A DNA stretch of 64,000 nucleotides from Roridomyces roridus (GCA_029378245.1 JARKIF010000003.1:3534001-3598000); one strand, 5' to 3'; shown: positions 44,616 through 57,720, counted from the stretch's first letter. Notes: a model not told the origin generated them from the letters alone. Made by a program: numbers and translations.

Positions 44616-45477
44616 AATCCCATCGACTGGAAGATGCGCAAAATGGGGTGGTTCATCAGAAAGTATCCGACTGTGCTGGGGTTGGATTTTCGGGAGATGT
44701 GGAGGTTGTTGGGGCAGGCGTTCACGGGATCGTGAAGGGCGATCGTGTGCACGTTTTATTTCCTTTTGAGTGTTGGATGGAAGTTGAATGAATGGGTGAT
44801 ATTTAGGATGGCCGTTGGTATCCCTCCCGAGGGATATGTTGGTTTTGAACAGTATACGCTCACGCCTGCTAATCTCGTTGGCAAGGTGTGTCCCAGCTCG
44901 TCGCCCCTTTCTAATTCCTACAATTTGCCCGCAGATCCCTTGCAGTCTGGACTATGACGAAGCCGCGTCAATCCCTGCGGGATATGCCACGGCCGCGATC
45001 GGCCTTCTCGCAAAATCGCGAGGCGCCGTGCACACCGCCGACATCCCGGCAGCCGTGCGTAATATCGCCGGGGACTCACCTTTGAAGTTGCGTACGACGC
45101 CATCAGCGAGCCCGACACCCAGGAAGCGTGTTTCGAGCTCGTATCTGCGGGGGGAACTGTGGTAGCGGTACTACAGCAGACGCGCGAGTATCGGGACGTA
45201 GATGGGAAGAAACTCAATGTCCACGGTGAGTTTGGAGTTCTCATGTGGAGGCTGTTGGCCAAGCAGTTGGAGGAGGGCATTATTCGGGTGGGTGTTCGTT
45301 CTTGATCTTAGGGATCTATGCCAGTGACGGAGAGCTGATAGAGCATAATCGTTGCAGCCGAATCGGATTGAGAAGTTGCCCAATGGGCTCGCGGGAATTG
45401 TTGACGGCTCGAAGAGGATGGAGAATATGGCTGTTAGTGGTGTCAAGTTGGTTGCTTTCCCTCAGGAAACGGCTTGA
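44616..45477 (+). pseudogene. Zinc-type alcohol dehydrogenase-like (MDR) pseudogene
   Basis: The MDR family covers NAD(P)H-dependent alcohol dehydrogenases and enoyl reductases. The first piece reads NPIDWKMRKMGWFIRKYPTV, LGLDF, then after a one-base frameshift near 44691 SGDVEVVGAGVHGIVKGDRV. Exons at 44806-44885 (IPPEGYVGFEQYTLTPANLV) and 44935 onward (IPCSLDYDEAASIPAGYATA) follow. The Rossmann segment (GGSSSVG-type motif and the following beta-alpha units) is missing. Coding resumes at about 45075 with LTFEVAYDAISEPDTQEACF and continues across a clean intron (45288-45357) to the C-terminus IEKLPNGLAGIVDGSKRMEN, ending KLVAFPQETA. The frameshift plus the NAD-binding deletion make a working enzyme unlikely. 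Confidence 0.75.
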
Positions 45478-45559
45478 ACGTTCGATCAAATACGCGTTCG
45501 ATGTTCGGCAACCTATGTACTTCAACTTCCGTTGGTTCGACACTGCGAGGCAAAGATCC

Positions 45560-46530
45560 CAGTGGAGCTAAGCTGGTTGCTTTCCCTCAGGAAACTGCTA
45601 GGCAAAGATCACGGACAGCCGTACTTACCAGTTCAACCCATCCTGAACCTAGAGTACTACAAAGTAGCTAAACATCTGGTCATGTACCCAGACTCAGTTC
45701 CTCTCGTGGCGGTTCGAATCCTCCGGAGAACGTGCCCAGGCGTCGCTTACGCTATTGTAACTTTTTCGGTTTCAAGTGTTCTCTGTGCAAAAAAAAAGGT
45801 GTTCTCATCCTGCGCGGGTGGAAAAGAGCGGCTCGTAAAAGATCCGGAGTAGTCATGTAATGTGCTAGCTCGGTTCGGACGAGCAGTAAGTACGATTGAT
45901 TCTACTCCCGGAATCCACCGTTGCTAGCTTCCATGGTACTCCTTACACTGTAGCCATCCTTTGTCAGCCAAATCGCATCGAGAAGTTGCTTGCGCCTTGA
46001 ACGTAGTATTAATAAGCAATCTTCCCGCCCTTGCCTGAGGAAGCGCAGATTTCAAATTGTGACAATTGAATCGGTCGGATTGGCCTGGCGGGCATGGTTG
46101 ACGATCAGAGGATGGGCAATATGGCCGCTGGTGAAGTTAAGCCGCGTGCTTTCCCTCCGGAAACTGCTCGAGAATTCTCGCAAATACATGTTCAAAATTG
46201 AATATCTCCTCGGTTGGAAACTGCGAGGCAAAGATCGTGGGCAGCCGTACCAATATATTCATCCTGAACCCAGAGTACTACAAAGTAGTTGAACATCTTG
46301 TCGTGTACCCAAATCAGGTCTTCTCGTGGCGGTTCGAATCCGCCGGAGAACTTAGCCCAGGCGTCGTTTAAATTGTTTTTCGAACGGAGTTCACATCTAG
46401 CCAAGTTTCAAGTTTTCTCTGTGAAAGAAAAAAGGTGTCGTCCTTCCACCGTTACGCGGGTGAGAAGTTAAAACAATGAATGGCTCGGGAAAAAAAATCG
46501 GAATTGCCCAACTATTGTCCTAGCCCGGTC
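45560..46530 (+). repeat. Duplicated dehydrogenase last-exon pieces plus tRNA-like units
   Basis: Pieces of the dehydrogenase last exon recur downstream: KLVAFPQETA at about 45567-45596, PNRIEKL at about 45967, and MVDDQRMGNM with AFPPETAR at about 46096-46171. Two of these are followed by a conserved block GAGTACTACAAAGTAG (about 45652 and 46276) and a plus-strand T-arm GGCGGTTCGAATCC (about 45710 and 46329) with a T-run about 45-55 nt later. Minus-strand T-arm-like sequences follow at about 45867 and 46522. The unit of about 610 bp (exon piece plus tRNA-like block) appears duplicated in tandem. Confidence 0.55.
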
Positions 46531-47162
46531 CGAACGAGCGTAATATGATTGAACTGTTCTACTTCCCTTGGAGCGCACTGTTGCTGGCCTCCATGGTCTT
46601 ACACCGTCGCCATCCTTGCCTGGCAGCCTGAAGGAGAGCTGCCATTGATTTACATGAAATTGTGTCAGCCGAATTCGGAATCACATTGAGAATTCGCTGG
46701 TGGCCAGGAAGGCCTTTCGATTCCCCCAGAGACGCGCGTTTGGAGTCTCGGTTGTTTACACCGGGGAAGCACTGCGGATTTCCATCGCACCCACTACCCC
46801 ATGACTCGTTTGTGAAAAAAAAAGTGGCTTCAGGGTTGGATGCATGAACCCAAGGCCGGTTTCGAACGGACACCTGCTGTTTCTGGAATCTAGCTTGCTC
46901 ACGAATAAGCTCCACCACCATTGATTTTGCCACCAGCTCTTGGCACCTTTGTCAAAAGTTCAAGTTAAAACGTACTTAGTCGCAGTCGGGTCCCACTCGT
47001 GATCGTGGGAACCATCTGATCGGCACCGCAACGCGTCGCCTTGCCACTGACCTCCATCTCCAATCTCGATTCTTGTCCGTTGCTGCCACCATCTCGTCCA
47101 TCCATCCGAGCTCGCGATACACTCCCATCCAGCCAGCCAGCCTCGGATAACACACGCACGAA
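46531..47162. other. Intergenic with one tRNA-like unit
   Basis: A minus-strand T-arm-like sequence (CCGGTTTCGAACGG on the plus strand) at about 46855, with an A-run about 40 bp to its left. Otherwise this is the promoter region of the Rab gene. Confidence 0.45.
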
Positions 47163-48520
<1,358 letters not shown>

Positions 48521-48720
48521 TTCGTGGGGATTATTATTGTTTCAAGTTGGAGGGTGCGGTAGTCACTAATGACTCGAGATACGAGGGATGCCGGTTGTAT
48601 GTATAGATAGTCATATTGTACGCTTTAATGGTTGATTTTATCCCTGTATGTATGTGAAGACCCGCGGTCGATTTCAGATTGCTCGAAGCCGGATTCTAAA
48701 AAACCTGATGCTAGGCTCGA

Positions 48721-50961
48721 CCCCGGATCGAACGGGGAGGAAGCACCAGGCTTTGGAAGAGTGGCCCAACTTGATGTAAAGCGCGCGGGGTTTAACCAGA
48801 CCTTTGAAAAAAACCCGCTGCAAACAACTTCCACGACTCGACCCCGGATTGAACGGGAGGGGCGGCCGGCCCAAGCATCGGGTCTGAGGTCTCGCTGGTG
48901 GTTGAATTCCATGGCATTGGGATACCCATACCGACTTACTTCGTTTAAAAATTAGATGGCTGGCGTACTAGCACTTTGCTTCCAAGTACTGGTGAAAAAG
49001 AGGCATACCATTTCCTTTTCATCACCGAAGCGCGGATCGAACGGACAATGGAGCAGCTCGAGGAGGAAGGCCTTGAGCACATCTCAACGTAATCCAGCAT
49101 AATTCAAAGGTTGCGGGGATTGAACCAGATCCAGTAAAAAAAACCGCAACGAATAAATCAAGGAGAAATTCAACGACTCGACCCCGGATTGAACGGGAAA
49201 GGCGCAAGCATCGACTCTCGAGGGATGGTGCCCCATTTCATGGGGTTGGGATGCTCATACTGACCGACTTCGGTTGAACCTAACGATAACTGACGCCTTG
49301 CATCTAAGTACCTGGGGGGAAAAAGTCACCAAGCAACCCTCATGACTCAACCCCGAATCGAACGGACAATGGCAACAATGTGGAGTTCCGAATGAACACC
49401 GTATGTGGATGGACATGCAGCGACTTTTTAGAGTACGACGTCGATCTGTAAAAAGTCAGACACCTCAAGGCTCAAGCCAAGGACTCAACCCCGGATTGAA
49501 CGGGAAGGGCCCAAGCATCGACTCTCGAGGGATAGTGGCATTGGATTCGAACCCCCATAAGGGCCTACTTGGCTTGAACTGCCTGGACTATAGTACCAGC
49601 ACCTTGCGTATTGGGAAAAAAGGGCAAGGACCGCATCATTCATCACCCAAGCCCGGATCGAACGGGCAACGGGACGGAGGAGAAGGAGGCAGGCCCGAGG
49701 ATCTGGATGCACGGACCGACACTGGCCTACTTCGTTTGAATCCTAGATAATAGCTGGCTGCAATGGCGGCTTGCGCCTGTTGTGAAAAAAGGATTAAATT
49801 CGCTGGCGGCGTCATGAATCAAGCCCGGATTGAACGGGCATTGGCTGTGTGCAGTCCCGAACTTCTGTGGATGCACCTGTAGGCTGTGCATGTGGCGAAC
49901 TGCATACCTACATCGCTTGAGACCCATGATCATGAAAACTAGCCTCGCCGTACGGCGTACATTGGCCCTGGGGAGAAAAATGACGTCAACTCCCTTCCCA
50001 TGACTTGAACCCGGATCGAACGGGCAATACAAACTTGATTATTGTTGAGGCAGGACCGTGAGCTTGGGGTCCAGCAGAATTATGGTTGCATGCGCATACA
50101 TCGGCCAACCTACTTCGCATCAACCCGATATTCCGCTCAGCTCGCCTTGCCCAATGCCGCGTCGAAGTTCATGAAAAAAATCAGGGCCAAGCGTGGGAAC
50201 CCCTATATGAGATCGAACGAGCAAAGGTAGTCCAATCGTCAGGCTTTGGCAACAGGGAATCTGGATGCACTCACTTGACTGAAAACTAGACACGGCGGAC
50301 AAGAGATGAAGATTCCTCATTCTGAACACACTCCTTACTGTTGAAAAAAAAAACCCCCCTGTGTTCTCAAGACGGGGAAGACATGAACCCCGGATCGAAC
50401 GGGTAGGACAGCCTTGCAAGGCAGGTTCCGCTGTTGCGTACCCGTCCCGTACATTTCTTCGGTCAAGGGCCCGAACGGCTCGTGACGGGTACGGTGTGCA
50501 TTCCTAGCCTTGCCGTCTACTGTGTACTGTGGTGGAAAAAATTGGAAGCCCTGGGGCGTTAAGTGTGGACCCTGGAAATACGACTCGAGTCCGAATCGAA
50601 CGGACAATGTCATGGCAGGCGTCCAAGAGCAACAGGGGATTGAATGCACAGACTCACAGGCTTCGGCTGGTACTGATACCCTACTGAACCAGTGCCACAT
50701 CAGGTACTTACCTCCAAACCATTAAGCCGAAACCTTTTCGAACAGCAGTCACGGTGCGATGCCGGAGATGCCGGGATAAACATGGTCAGAGTGAGTGTGG
50801 CGGAACATCTTTTTTGTCTTGGAAACCTGAGTAAAAAAATGCCGAGCTATTGGTGGCAGCATCCCCCGCGGCCGAGCGCTGAACATGGTAATGGGGTCAA
50901 CTGCGGCGAAAAAAAAGTAGCGACAGCCAAGATTCAGCATCTTGAGTCCGGTTCGAACGGA
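48721..50961 (-). repeat. Array II: thirteen tRNA-like Pol III-type units
   Basis: Thirteen minus-strand T-arms lie at 48721, 48842, 49031, 49182, 49351, 49488, 49651, 49823, 50010, 50209, 50388, 50590 and 50947, spaced 121-202 bp except the last. A typical arm is GCCCGTTCAATCCGGGC (stem of 5, loop TTCAATC or TTCGATC). Most are followed by a conserved tail (GTYGAGTC-like) and a T5-T10 run about 30-40 nt downstream. Most have a CGAAGTAGG-like box A candidate 75-110 nt upstream and many a TGCATCCA word between. In the units I tried to fold (49651, 49823, 50388) the 5' side does not give a full acceptor stem, so they are not standard tRNA genes. Bodies between the boxes differ strongly. Confidence 0.65.
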
Positions 50962-52209
50962 GAGAAGACCGATGTTGAGCGGGCGAACGGAGCACAATAG
51001 AAACGGACGACTTACAGGCATCAAGCGCACCTGATGGCGCATCAGACGGCGTTCAAGATGCGTAGATCCGGACAAGTAGCAATTCCGCGGACATGTGGCG
51101 CACGAGGCGGACTTGTTCTGAATCAAGGGAACAATGTTAGCTGACCAGGAAAGGCAACTAGAAGGTGTCGTACCTGAAACGAGGGGCTGACAGAGAAGTC
51201 GGCGGCGAGCTCAAGTCAAGACGGAGAGTGGATGGAGCACGAGTCATGGCAAGACTTGAACTAGGCAAGAGGCCGTGGAGATGATGGGTCGAGTCAGAAA
51301 GGAGCGGCGTGTCCAGGAACAAAGGAGTCTCGAGGAAGTGGTGGAGAAGAAGCAAGGCCGAGGCTGTGCTGACGGCATCAGGAGTCACATGCCTATCACG
51401 AGCGTTCTGAGTCTTAAAAAACAAGATGCTCCTTCGCTTCGCTCCGGAAATCTTGTTATGGCGATCCGAATTTTGAAACAATGAATTCCGACTACGTGCA
51501 CATGAGGACTCCTACGTTGGAACCAATAAAAAATGATCCATCCGAGGGAATTCTGTAAGTACGTGGATAAACAGCAAATGGATTCGAAATGCAGACAGAC
51601 CTGATAAGTAGTATCTCATGAGTATAACCGATGGCAGCGGTGTGCGTTCATGAGATTCCTGAGCGATCGGAGTCGATTGTCTTCCCTAGAAAAGCATTGA
51701 AGCACGAGAATTTTTTTGAAATGAATGCTGGTCAGCCAGCCACTGCGGTGTTGAAGATCCAATGACGTCGCACCGAGGAATACATCTCCCGCCGCACGAG
51801 AGAGCCTAGGCAGTGGTAAAGTTGAGAATCTGATGGTCGGGATGTCGACGGGCGGCAAAAGGGCTACAGGGAAAGGTGGGCGAGACGTGGGCCGGGCGGG
51901 GCTGAACCCAGTATGAATCTCGAGCTGCTAGAGCAAGACCGTGACGGAGAGTCGTGGTTTTTCCCATTCATTCCAGGGACATTCGAGAAAGCAATTGAAT
52001 GTTGAATGTTGAACTTTGAGGAGCCATGCAAGCGTGATAAGTAGCAGCACTGAGCAGCAGATTGTGGGCAGAGGGCAGAACAGATTTGAGCGAGGCCCGG
52101 GGATTCAGGCTGGAGAGAGGAGTAATGTTTGGGACGCTGGGGCGGATGTCATGGCCAGGTGTGCCTTTAAAGAACTTGAACGGAGGCTGTGGAGCTCCAA
52201 GCAGTCCAG
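50962..52209. other. No recognised gene
   Basis: Overlapping ORFs on both strands without family resemblance. CCTTCGCTTCGCTCCGG at about 51429 also occurs near 43133, so part of this is dispersed repeat. Confidence 0.4.
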
Positions 52210-52600
52210 CAGCCCGAGGACGCGTGTCCCCGCCGAGTTCACTGTCAGTCTGATAAGAACGGATCTGGTCCGTAGGCTGAGCAATAACACGAGAGACGTG
52301 GACGGTGGCTGGCGCAGAGGGGGCTGAATTTGGCATAAATGCCACAGCTATCGGCAAGCACACGTAGCCTTGAGCCGTTGGTGAATGACCCGAAAAGCTG
52401 TTGAACAGTGGTTTCGATCGGGGAATGGAAGGCGATCTCGATGGCACTCGTGGGAGAAAAAGCATGAGAGAGCTGTAGAGAAGGGATTGGGTCGACGGCA
52501 AGATGAGGGAGGGAGACAAAAGGGGAATGCACAAACGGGGAAGGAACAAAACAAAGTCCAAAGAATCGAGAGACATCTCGTTAAAGAACGGATAATTATT
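52210..52600. repeat. Dispersed repeat, copy 2 (pairs with 44025-44390)
   Basis: Diverged copy in the same orientation, with AGAGCTGTAGAGAAGG near 52470 and ACAAACGGGGAAGGA near 52532. Both copies end at AAAGAACGGATAAT (about 52580 and 44377). Confidence 0.6.
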
Positions 52601-53074
52601 TTTAAGCTCGGTCTTATCGGCCCGTTTCCCGCGAGAATGGGGTCCATTTTTTCGATGACGTCAATGTCGTGCAGGAGTTTGATTTCTATTTATGGTAATT
52701 ATAGGGATCTTTTGGCTCTTTTTGGGAGCCTCTCAGTCATTTGCTTTTACTCTCTGCGCATGGATCTGTTACGATCTCCACCGATGGTTTGCCGACGGTC
52801 AACGCCATGTTGACGGAAACGGAACGGAGCCTGGCCCGGATTGAATCTGTTTGACAGCCGATGACAGTTCCGTTGACACCTCTTGCTTCTCTTTTTTTTT
52901 TTTTTTTTTTTTGGAGCGTTGGATAATGCATATAAGTCTGCAGAAGCATTCTAGTATACATCCGCTGGTGTCACTGGAAAAAATAAACCAGTATATAAGC
53001 TGGGAATTAAGCCGCTCGGGAGGAAATGCCTTTACGCACGATATCAACCAATGTGGGACTCCTGCGTGTGTGTT

Positions 53075-54204
53075 TCAACCTACACCTGTTCTCAAGGGCA
53101 GAATACCCACTAAAACCCCCCTAATTTTAATCCAGTCATCCGGCAATGAATCTTCTTCCAGCAGAATTCCGCTCCAGGTGTTTAGGACCACCTGTTTATC
53201 AAAACTCATTTTTCCAAACTTCCTCTTGTCTGTAAGGATCCTATCTCTTTTCAATGCTCCATTTATCATTGTCAGCCAGCGGTTGTGCACTTCGGACCCG
53301 CCTACTACCTTGTGTGGGTTTCGTATGACCCGATCTACTCTAAGGTTCCAAATTAGATGCCACACAGTTGATACCAGAATGCTGAAGAGGCGGTCTTTTT
53401 GGGGCATTGGTTTTCCATTTGTCTTGAACCTTGTCAAGTTGTTACCCAGGATTAGCCCCCAGGTCATTTGTGGCCAATCATTGTACTTCATGTTCCATAG
53501 TTGCTTTCACGGAGGACAAAGTCTTGTCATTTGGCAGATGTTCCTTTGTTCGGACAAAGGAATCACTGCCAAATGACAGGACTTTATCCACCGTGTTTGT
53601 GGGCCTCCATACTTTGCCTGTCTCTGGGGCTTGGCATTCTACTGCAATGTGTTCAAGGGTCTCAGGAGTTTTGCACGTTGGGCATATTCCTCGAATTTCA
53701 GCACCCGGGATGTGGTCCCAGAATTCTCCTACTCTGAATGTGTTGTGGATACACTTCCATAGGAAGTCTCGGGTTTTTATTGGAAATTTATTGTCCCGCA
53801 CTGACTTCCAGATTGTCTCGTCAGAGGGGCTGTATTTAAAGATTTCGTCTATAGTGGCTCTTACTCTCTCAATGTTTATGAAGGTTGTCTTTCGGTCTGG
53901 TTTGCTGTACCTCATTTTCAGGATTTTTGTGAATACCGTTTGCGAGCCATGCTGAAGTTGCATGCCAGGATTATTGAACATGATAGCAGATGCCGTGTCA
54001 ATTTCAATTTCTTCAAAGTCTTCACCATGGAGTGTAGTTGCCAAATTCTGTTCGGTCTGTGTGAATTGCACCCTATGTGTACGTTCGCGCAAGGCAGCTA
54101 TAGCTGCTTTAATTACAGGGAAGGCAGGATTGGTCATAAGATTTTCATACTTGATTCGATTCTTTACTAGGACTTCGGGAAGCACTTTGGAACGAGTGCA
54201 GATT
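53075..54204 (-). pseudogene. LINE ORF2 C-terminal remnant, interrupted
   Basis: Reads VLVKNRIKYENLMTNPAFPV, AAIAALRERTHRVQF and DEIFKYSPSDETIWKSVRDN, then the zf-RVT knuckle CPTCKTPETLEHIAVEC, which aligns with CSTCRVPESMEHILLEC of copy 1. After KVWR the palindrome adds foreign codons and shifts the frame. The homologous reading resumes as LWNMKYNDWPQMTWG (compare FWKLKYPTWPTLSWG) and continues to LPDDWIKIRGVLVGI near the end. Confidence 0.8.
53508..53595. mobile_element. 88-bp palindromic (fold-back) insertion in LINE copy 2
   Basis: Arms of about 42 bp (CACGG.GGA, AAAGTC, TGTCATTTGGCAG, TTCCTTTGT) are inverted around a centre near 53551 with few mismatches. The homologous LINE copy lacks this segment. 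Confidence 0.72.
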
Positions 54205-54213
54205 TTGCTTCTC

Positions 54214-54846
54214 ACCACCACGCACGCACCCGTGAATTCCCAATGTCTGCACAAAGTTGTGCTTTGGTCGCGCTCTCAGCTTTACCGTTTCTCCTCCACC
54301 TACCCCGCCAACTTACATTCGGTGGTTTCACCTCCTGTTGAGCCTGTGTCCCAGTGTGGTCCCAGATTAAACACCCAGACTCGGATTGCCATGCGCAAGC
54401 AATGGCCCTTCAAAGCAGGTAACTTGACGATCAAACACGTCGCGTTCAACTCGCATCCTCAACACTATTGTCGAGTCATGCTCAAGTCATGTTGGGAGGA
54501 CTTCTGGCAACGGAGAACAATGTGTGGAGCTACAACACGACTTGGTGCAGCCTGTGCAGGTAGCAACAGACAGATGAGAAGCGCAATCCTGATGATAAGA
54601 CATGTCTTTGGGGCAGTGGCTGGAATAGGAACAGGGACATGGTTACGAAGGATTTCAAATTGCGAGTTTGGTCTGGTGGATACATATTTGTAGGGACCAA
54701 ACACTTGGGGTATATAAGGACCCAGGAAATTTTGTAGTAGCAAGCTTCGCCCCCCAGGCCTCACTTGTTCATAACTCGACGCTCGTGGCTAAGACACTGT
54801 CCGATGGGCGCGGTTCCCATGTTTGTGGTTGATGGCTGCCCATATA
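54214..54846. other. No gene; TATA-like box near the end
   Basis: A TATATAAGG at about 54712 could be a promoter or LTR remnant. No gene could be tied to it. Confidence 0.35.
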
Positions 54847-54926
54847 GCCCAACCCAATGTGGTTGGGCCAAATGGAGTCCAACCACATGCGGTTGGGCCG
54901 CGTGAGTTCCAACCGCATTCGGTTGG
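54847..54926. repeat. Three spaced palindromes CCAACC-N6-GGTTGG
   Basis: 54847-54868 is GCCCAACC/GGTTGGGC around a 6-nt centre. 54879-54896 and 54909-54926 are CCAACC/GGTTGG around 6 nt. The three are 30-32 bp apart start to start. Confidence 0.8.
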
Positions 54927-56675
54927 GATTTGACAGCTGATAAGATTAGATGTGACTTATCGTGCACTGATGCTTGCTTTGTATGCCTCGAGAGCATGCT
55001 GGATAAGAGTGTTGAGTATTCCGCCGGCTACCAGTGTGTTGTCTGCTCAATTTAATAGCCATAAATCTCTTTTTTACTTCATCTTTTGCGTGTGGATTGG
55101 CAGACAACTAAAAGATAGCCAGATAATCCTCGGGGAGGTTGTAATTGGCTGTTCATTTGAGATCGGGAAACATTCTACAGTCTGACCTTGTTCTTGGAGG
55201 TTAAACTGCTTTGATTTCCAGGAAAAGCCAGACAGGAGGTGGTCTGTGTCGTCAAAGATGGAGGGCATCACAATGGCTCAAAAATCACTGATTTGCAAGT
55301 TCAACAGCCTGGGCATGCTGATTTGAGCGCCATCTCAGTAGCCAATGTCTATTTATCTGTTTCTGTATGCATTTGACAAAGGATAGTACCCACGGGCTTG
55401 CCAATTCATCAATGTTGTGCTGAATGTCAATGCCCAAACCCTTCTCCCCTGGACACCACTGAACCCCTGAATCTTATACACTCGGAAGGCCCTTTTCCAT
55501 GCAAATGCACATCAAAACACCCCACAGGGCATTCCATCCTGGGAGCCGCAGCAAATGTTGTTGAATTTTGAGGTGTGATGTGATCAGTTGTTCCGTGCCG
55601 GAACAGTAATTGACAATCATCCACATATTCTCATGTCAATCAATGTCATTTCTGGGTGTGATTTGAGGCCGACAGCCTGCTGCGCAGATATTTAGAAGAA
55701 CAGTCTGAGAGCTCCTCCTTTCTCCTCCTTTCTCTCTTTCCTTTTTTGGGGATTTTTTCTTATTTTTTCACCCCAAACACAAACACCGCCACCGTGCCGT
55801 CCGATGTTCCATCTACAACCGGGGGAAGCTGTTTGGCGGAGGATCATACTTAGATCTGTGAGGCTCACACAGCTGTCAGACCATGGAGGCGCCGTCACCC
55901 GTGGCACGGCCCGGCACGCATTTCTTGAGCTGCTCGCAAGCACCGGTGTGCCAGGCGGCGCAGGCGGCGACGACCCTTGCAGCTGTCGAATGGTGAGTTG
56001 ACGTCATTTTTGGGGCGGTTGGATCGATTGCTGATGTTGGAGACTAGGGTGCTGTTTATGATTCCGGTGGTACTCTCCATGGTCCATGTTTGGAGGACAC
56101 GACACAGTAACGCGCCGGAGATGCAGACTACGACTGTCTAGTTGTCATGAATCCTTTCTCAATTATGATGTATTATAGCGTCTTTCATATGTGTAACCAT
56201 TGTCTACTGTAAATCCTGACTAAATGTTGCTCCCAACCTCGCGATTCACACCTTCGAACCCAGCGCCGCGGAATGGTAGAGACGTTCCCGTGCGAATCGG
56301 ACTCGCGTGAAAGCGCATAGCCGTGTGTCTGTTTGGTCAACATTGAATTCTGTTTCGATGTAATGAGCCGGAAATAAGTAGTTCTCATGTACCAACGGCC
56401 TCACAGTTTGTTGGACTCAGTCTGGACTAGACCTTTAGTTAGTCTCTTTAGCTTACAACCAGACACTATAACAATATCAACTCGTACTTTGTTGTTTTTT
56501 AACTTTTAGCCGGTAGGTCCCAACAGACTCCCAACTCCATGGCAGTAAGGGGATGCTTCATTCGACCCCCGGGGCGGAACCGTTGGCTTTGGCTTTCGGG
56601 GAGGAGTTGAGTCCCACAACTGCAAAATTGCAAAGCTTTATGTAAAACATTCAAGTTTCGTACTCACTGGGCTCT
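54927..56675. other. Long region without a recognised gene
   Basis: A possible mini-ORF at 55881 (MEAPSPVARPGTHFL...) with a GTGAGT donor at about 55990 leads to an early stop after joining, so I do not call it. A pyrimidine-rich tract lies at 55710-55790. Confidence 0.4.
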
Positions 56676-57240
56676 CATCTGCTCGTCGGTCCGGGAATAG
56701 GATCTTCAAAGCTGCCCTCCTTGTCGCTTCTGTCCTCCGGATGCAGCTTCCCGCGTTGAAATTGTCCGTTCGATTCGGAATCCGGTGGTGAGTTCTCTTT
56801 TGTGCATCTTTTTTCCTTGTTTTTCCCGTTCACATTGGGTTTTGGTGCGGTGCTAATGAGACCCAGACTCATTTTTTCCACAGACAGAATAAGTAGTACA
56901 TGTCCAGAACATGCGCTACATACCGTCGCCGGGACCCGTGTGTTCCTAGCAAAGGTCCGTTCGATCCGGTCTCGACGTATTGGAGGTTGCCAGGTTTGCA
57001 TTCCTTTTGGCCGGCAGAGCAAGGAGAAACTTCATTCGACCTCAGTTCAAAGTACACTCTCGACGCCCAATCGCATGGGCTCAACCATCCGTGAAAAGAA
57101 TTCAAGTAATCCCTCAGCTCCCATTTGCTCGTTGGTTCCGGGGATCAGATGTTCGAAGACGCAATCCTTTTTTGTACTTTTGACATTGGTTCGTGATGGT
57201 ACATGTTCAGAGTTCGAACATGTTCACTCTTCACCGATTC
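56676..57240 (+). repeat. Plus-strand tRNA-like units and direct repeat
   Basis: Plus-strand T-arm-like sequences at about 56763 (GTCCGTTCGATTCGGA) and 56954 (GTCCGTTCGATCCGG), each with a T-run 30-50 nt downstream. The segments around 56670-56710 and 57108-57160 are diverged direct copies (TCCCATTTGCTCGTTGG type). Confidence 0.5.
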
Positions 57241-57720
57241 ACCGGCTGGCACCTATCCTGCGGACGCTCGAACGCCGCTCCAGCAAGTTGATAAAACCTG
57301 GTTGAGTTGATCCTACGATGTTCTGGGCAATGGAGGCGGCGATGAAGGCGGCAATGGCAATGCTGATAGGGAGCAAACGAAGCAAGCCATCTGGGAAGAA
57401 AGGAAGTGACCGCTCCACGGTGCCACCCCATGCCTCACAATCGCCGAATCCGCCGAGGCGCACCACCCCAGATCGTCAGCAGGCGGTGTGGCGCCGCCGT
57501 GGCGGAGATAGAGCCGAGAAGAGGTAGTTACGACGGGGACGTACATGTCGACTGACAAGGCACCGTCGAGGAAGGGAATGGCTTCCTTGAAGAAGAGTGA
57601 TGTAGTCTTGTAACTCAGCAAAGCCGTGGCCGTGACCATGAGTGCCGATCTAGCCGCCAGTGGGTGATCACGGGGTCCTGAAGTACGGTGGATTTTCAGC
57701 TTCTAAAGTTGACGCTCCAT

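Larger units (their letters stand above)
52892..54204 (-). mobile_element. 5'-truncated LINE, copy 2
   Basis: On the minus strand it ends in ACGCTCC plus a 21-nt poly(A) (T-run 52892-52912 on the plus strand) and is flanked by a 9-bp TTGCTTCTC (52883-52891 and 54205-54213). The protein and the 3' end match copy 1 at 16213-18616. It is truncated at a different point, leaving about 1.3 kb, and carries an 88-bp palindromic insertion. Confidence 0.85.

Noticed and set aside
48721..50961. CRISPR-like array
   Set aside because: Repeats are short imperfect T-arm motifs with variable stems and spacing, in a eukaryotic context; there is no constant 23-50 bp direct repeat.
48721..50961. Cluster of functional tRNA genes
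   Set aside because: T-arms and T-runs are present, but I could not pair a full acceptor stem or place a standard D-arm and anticodon arm in the units tried.
51968..52576. 202-codon minus-strand ORF
   Set aside because: It overlaps the dispersed repeat shared with 44 kb and has no homologous frame in that copy; likely spurious.
55881..56010. Mini-gene starting MEAPSPVARPG
   Set aside because: Using the obvious GTGAGT donor and the next acceptor leads to a stop within a few codons; too little support.
56675..57022. 115-codon minus-strand ORF
   Set aside because: It spans two plus-strand tRNA-like units and repeats and shows no protein-family feature.
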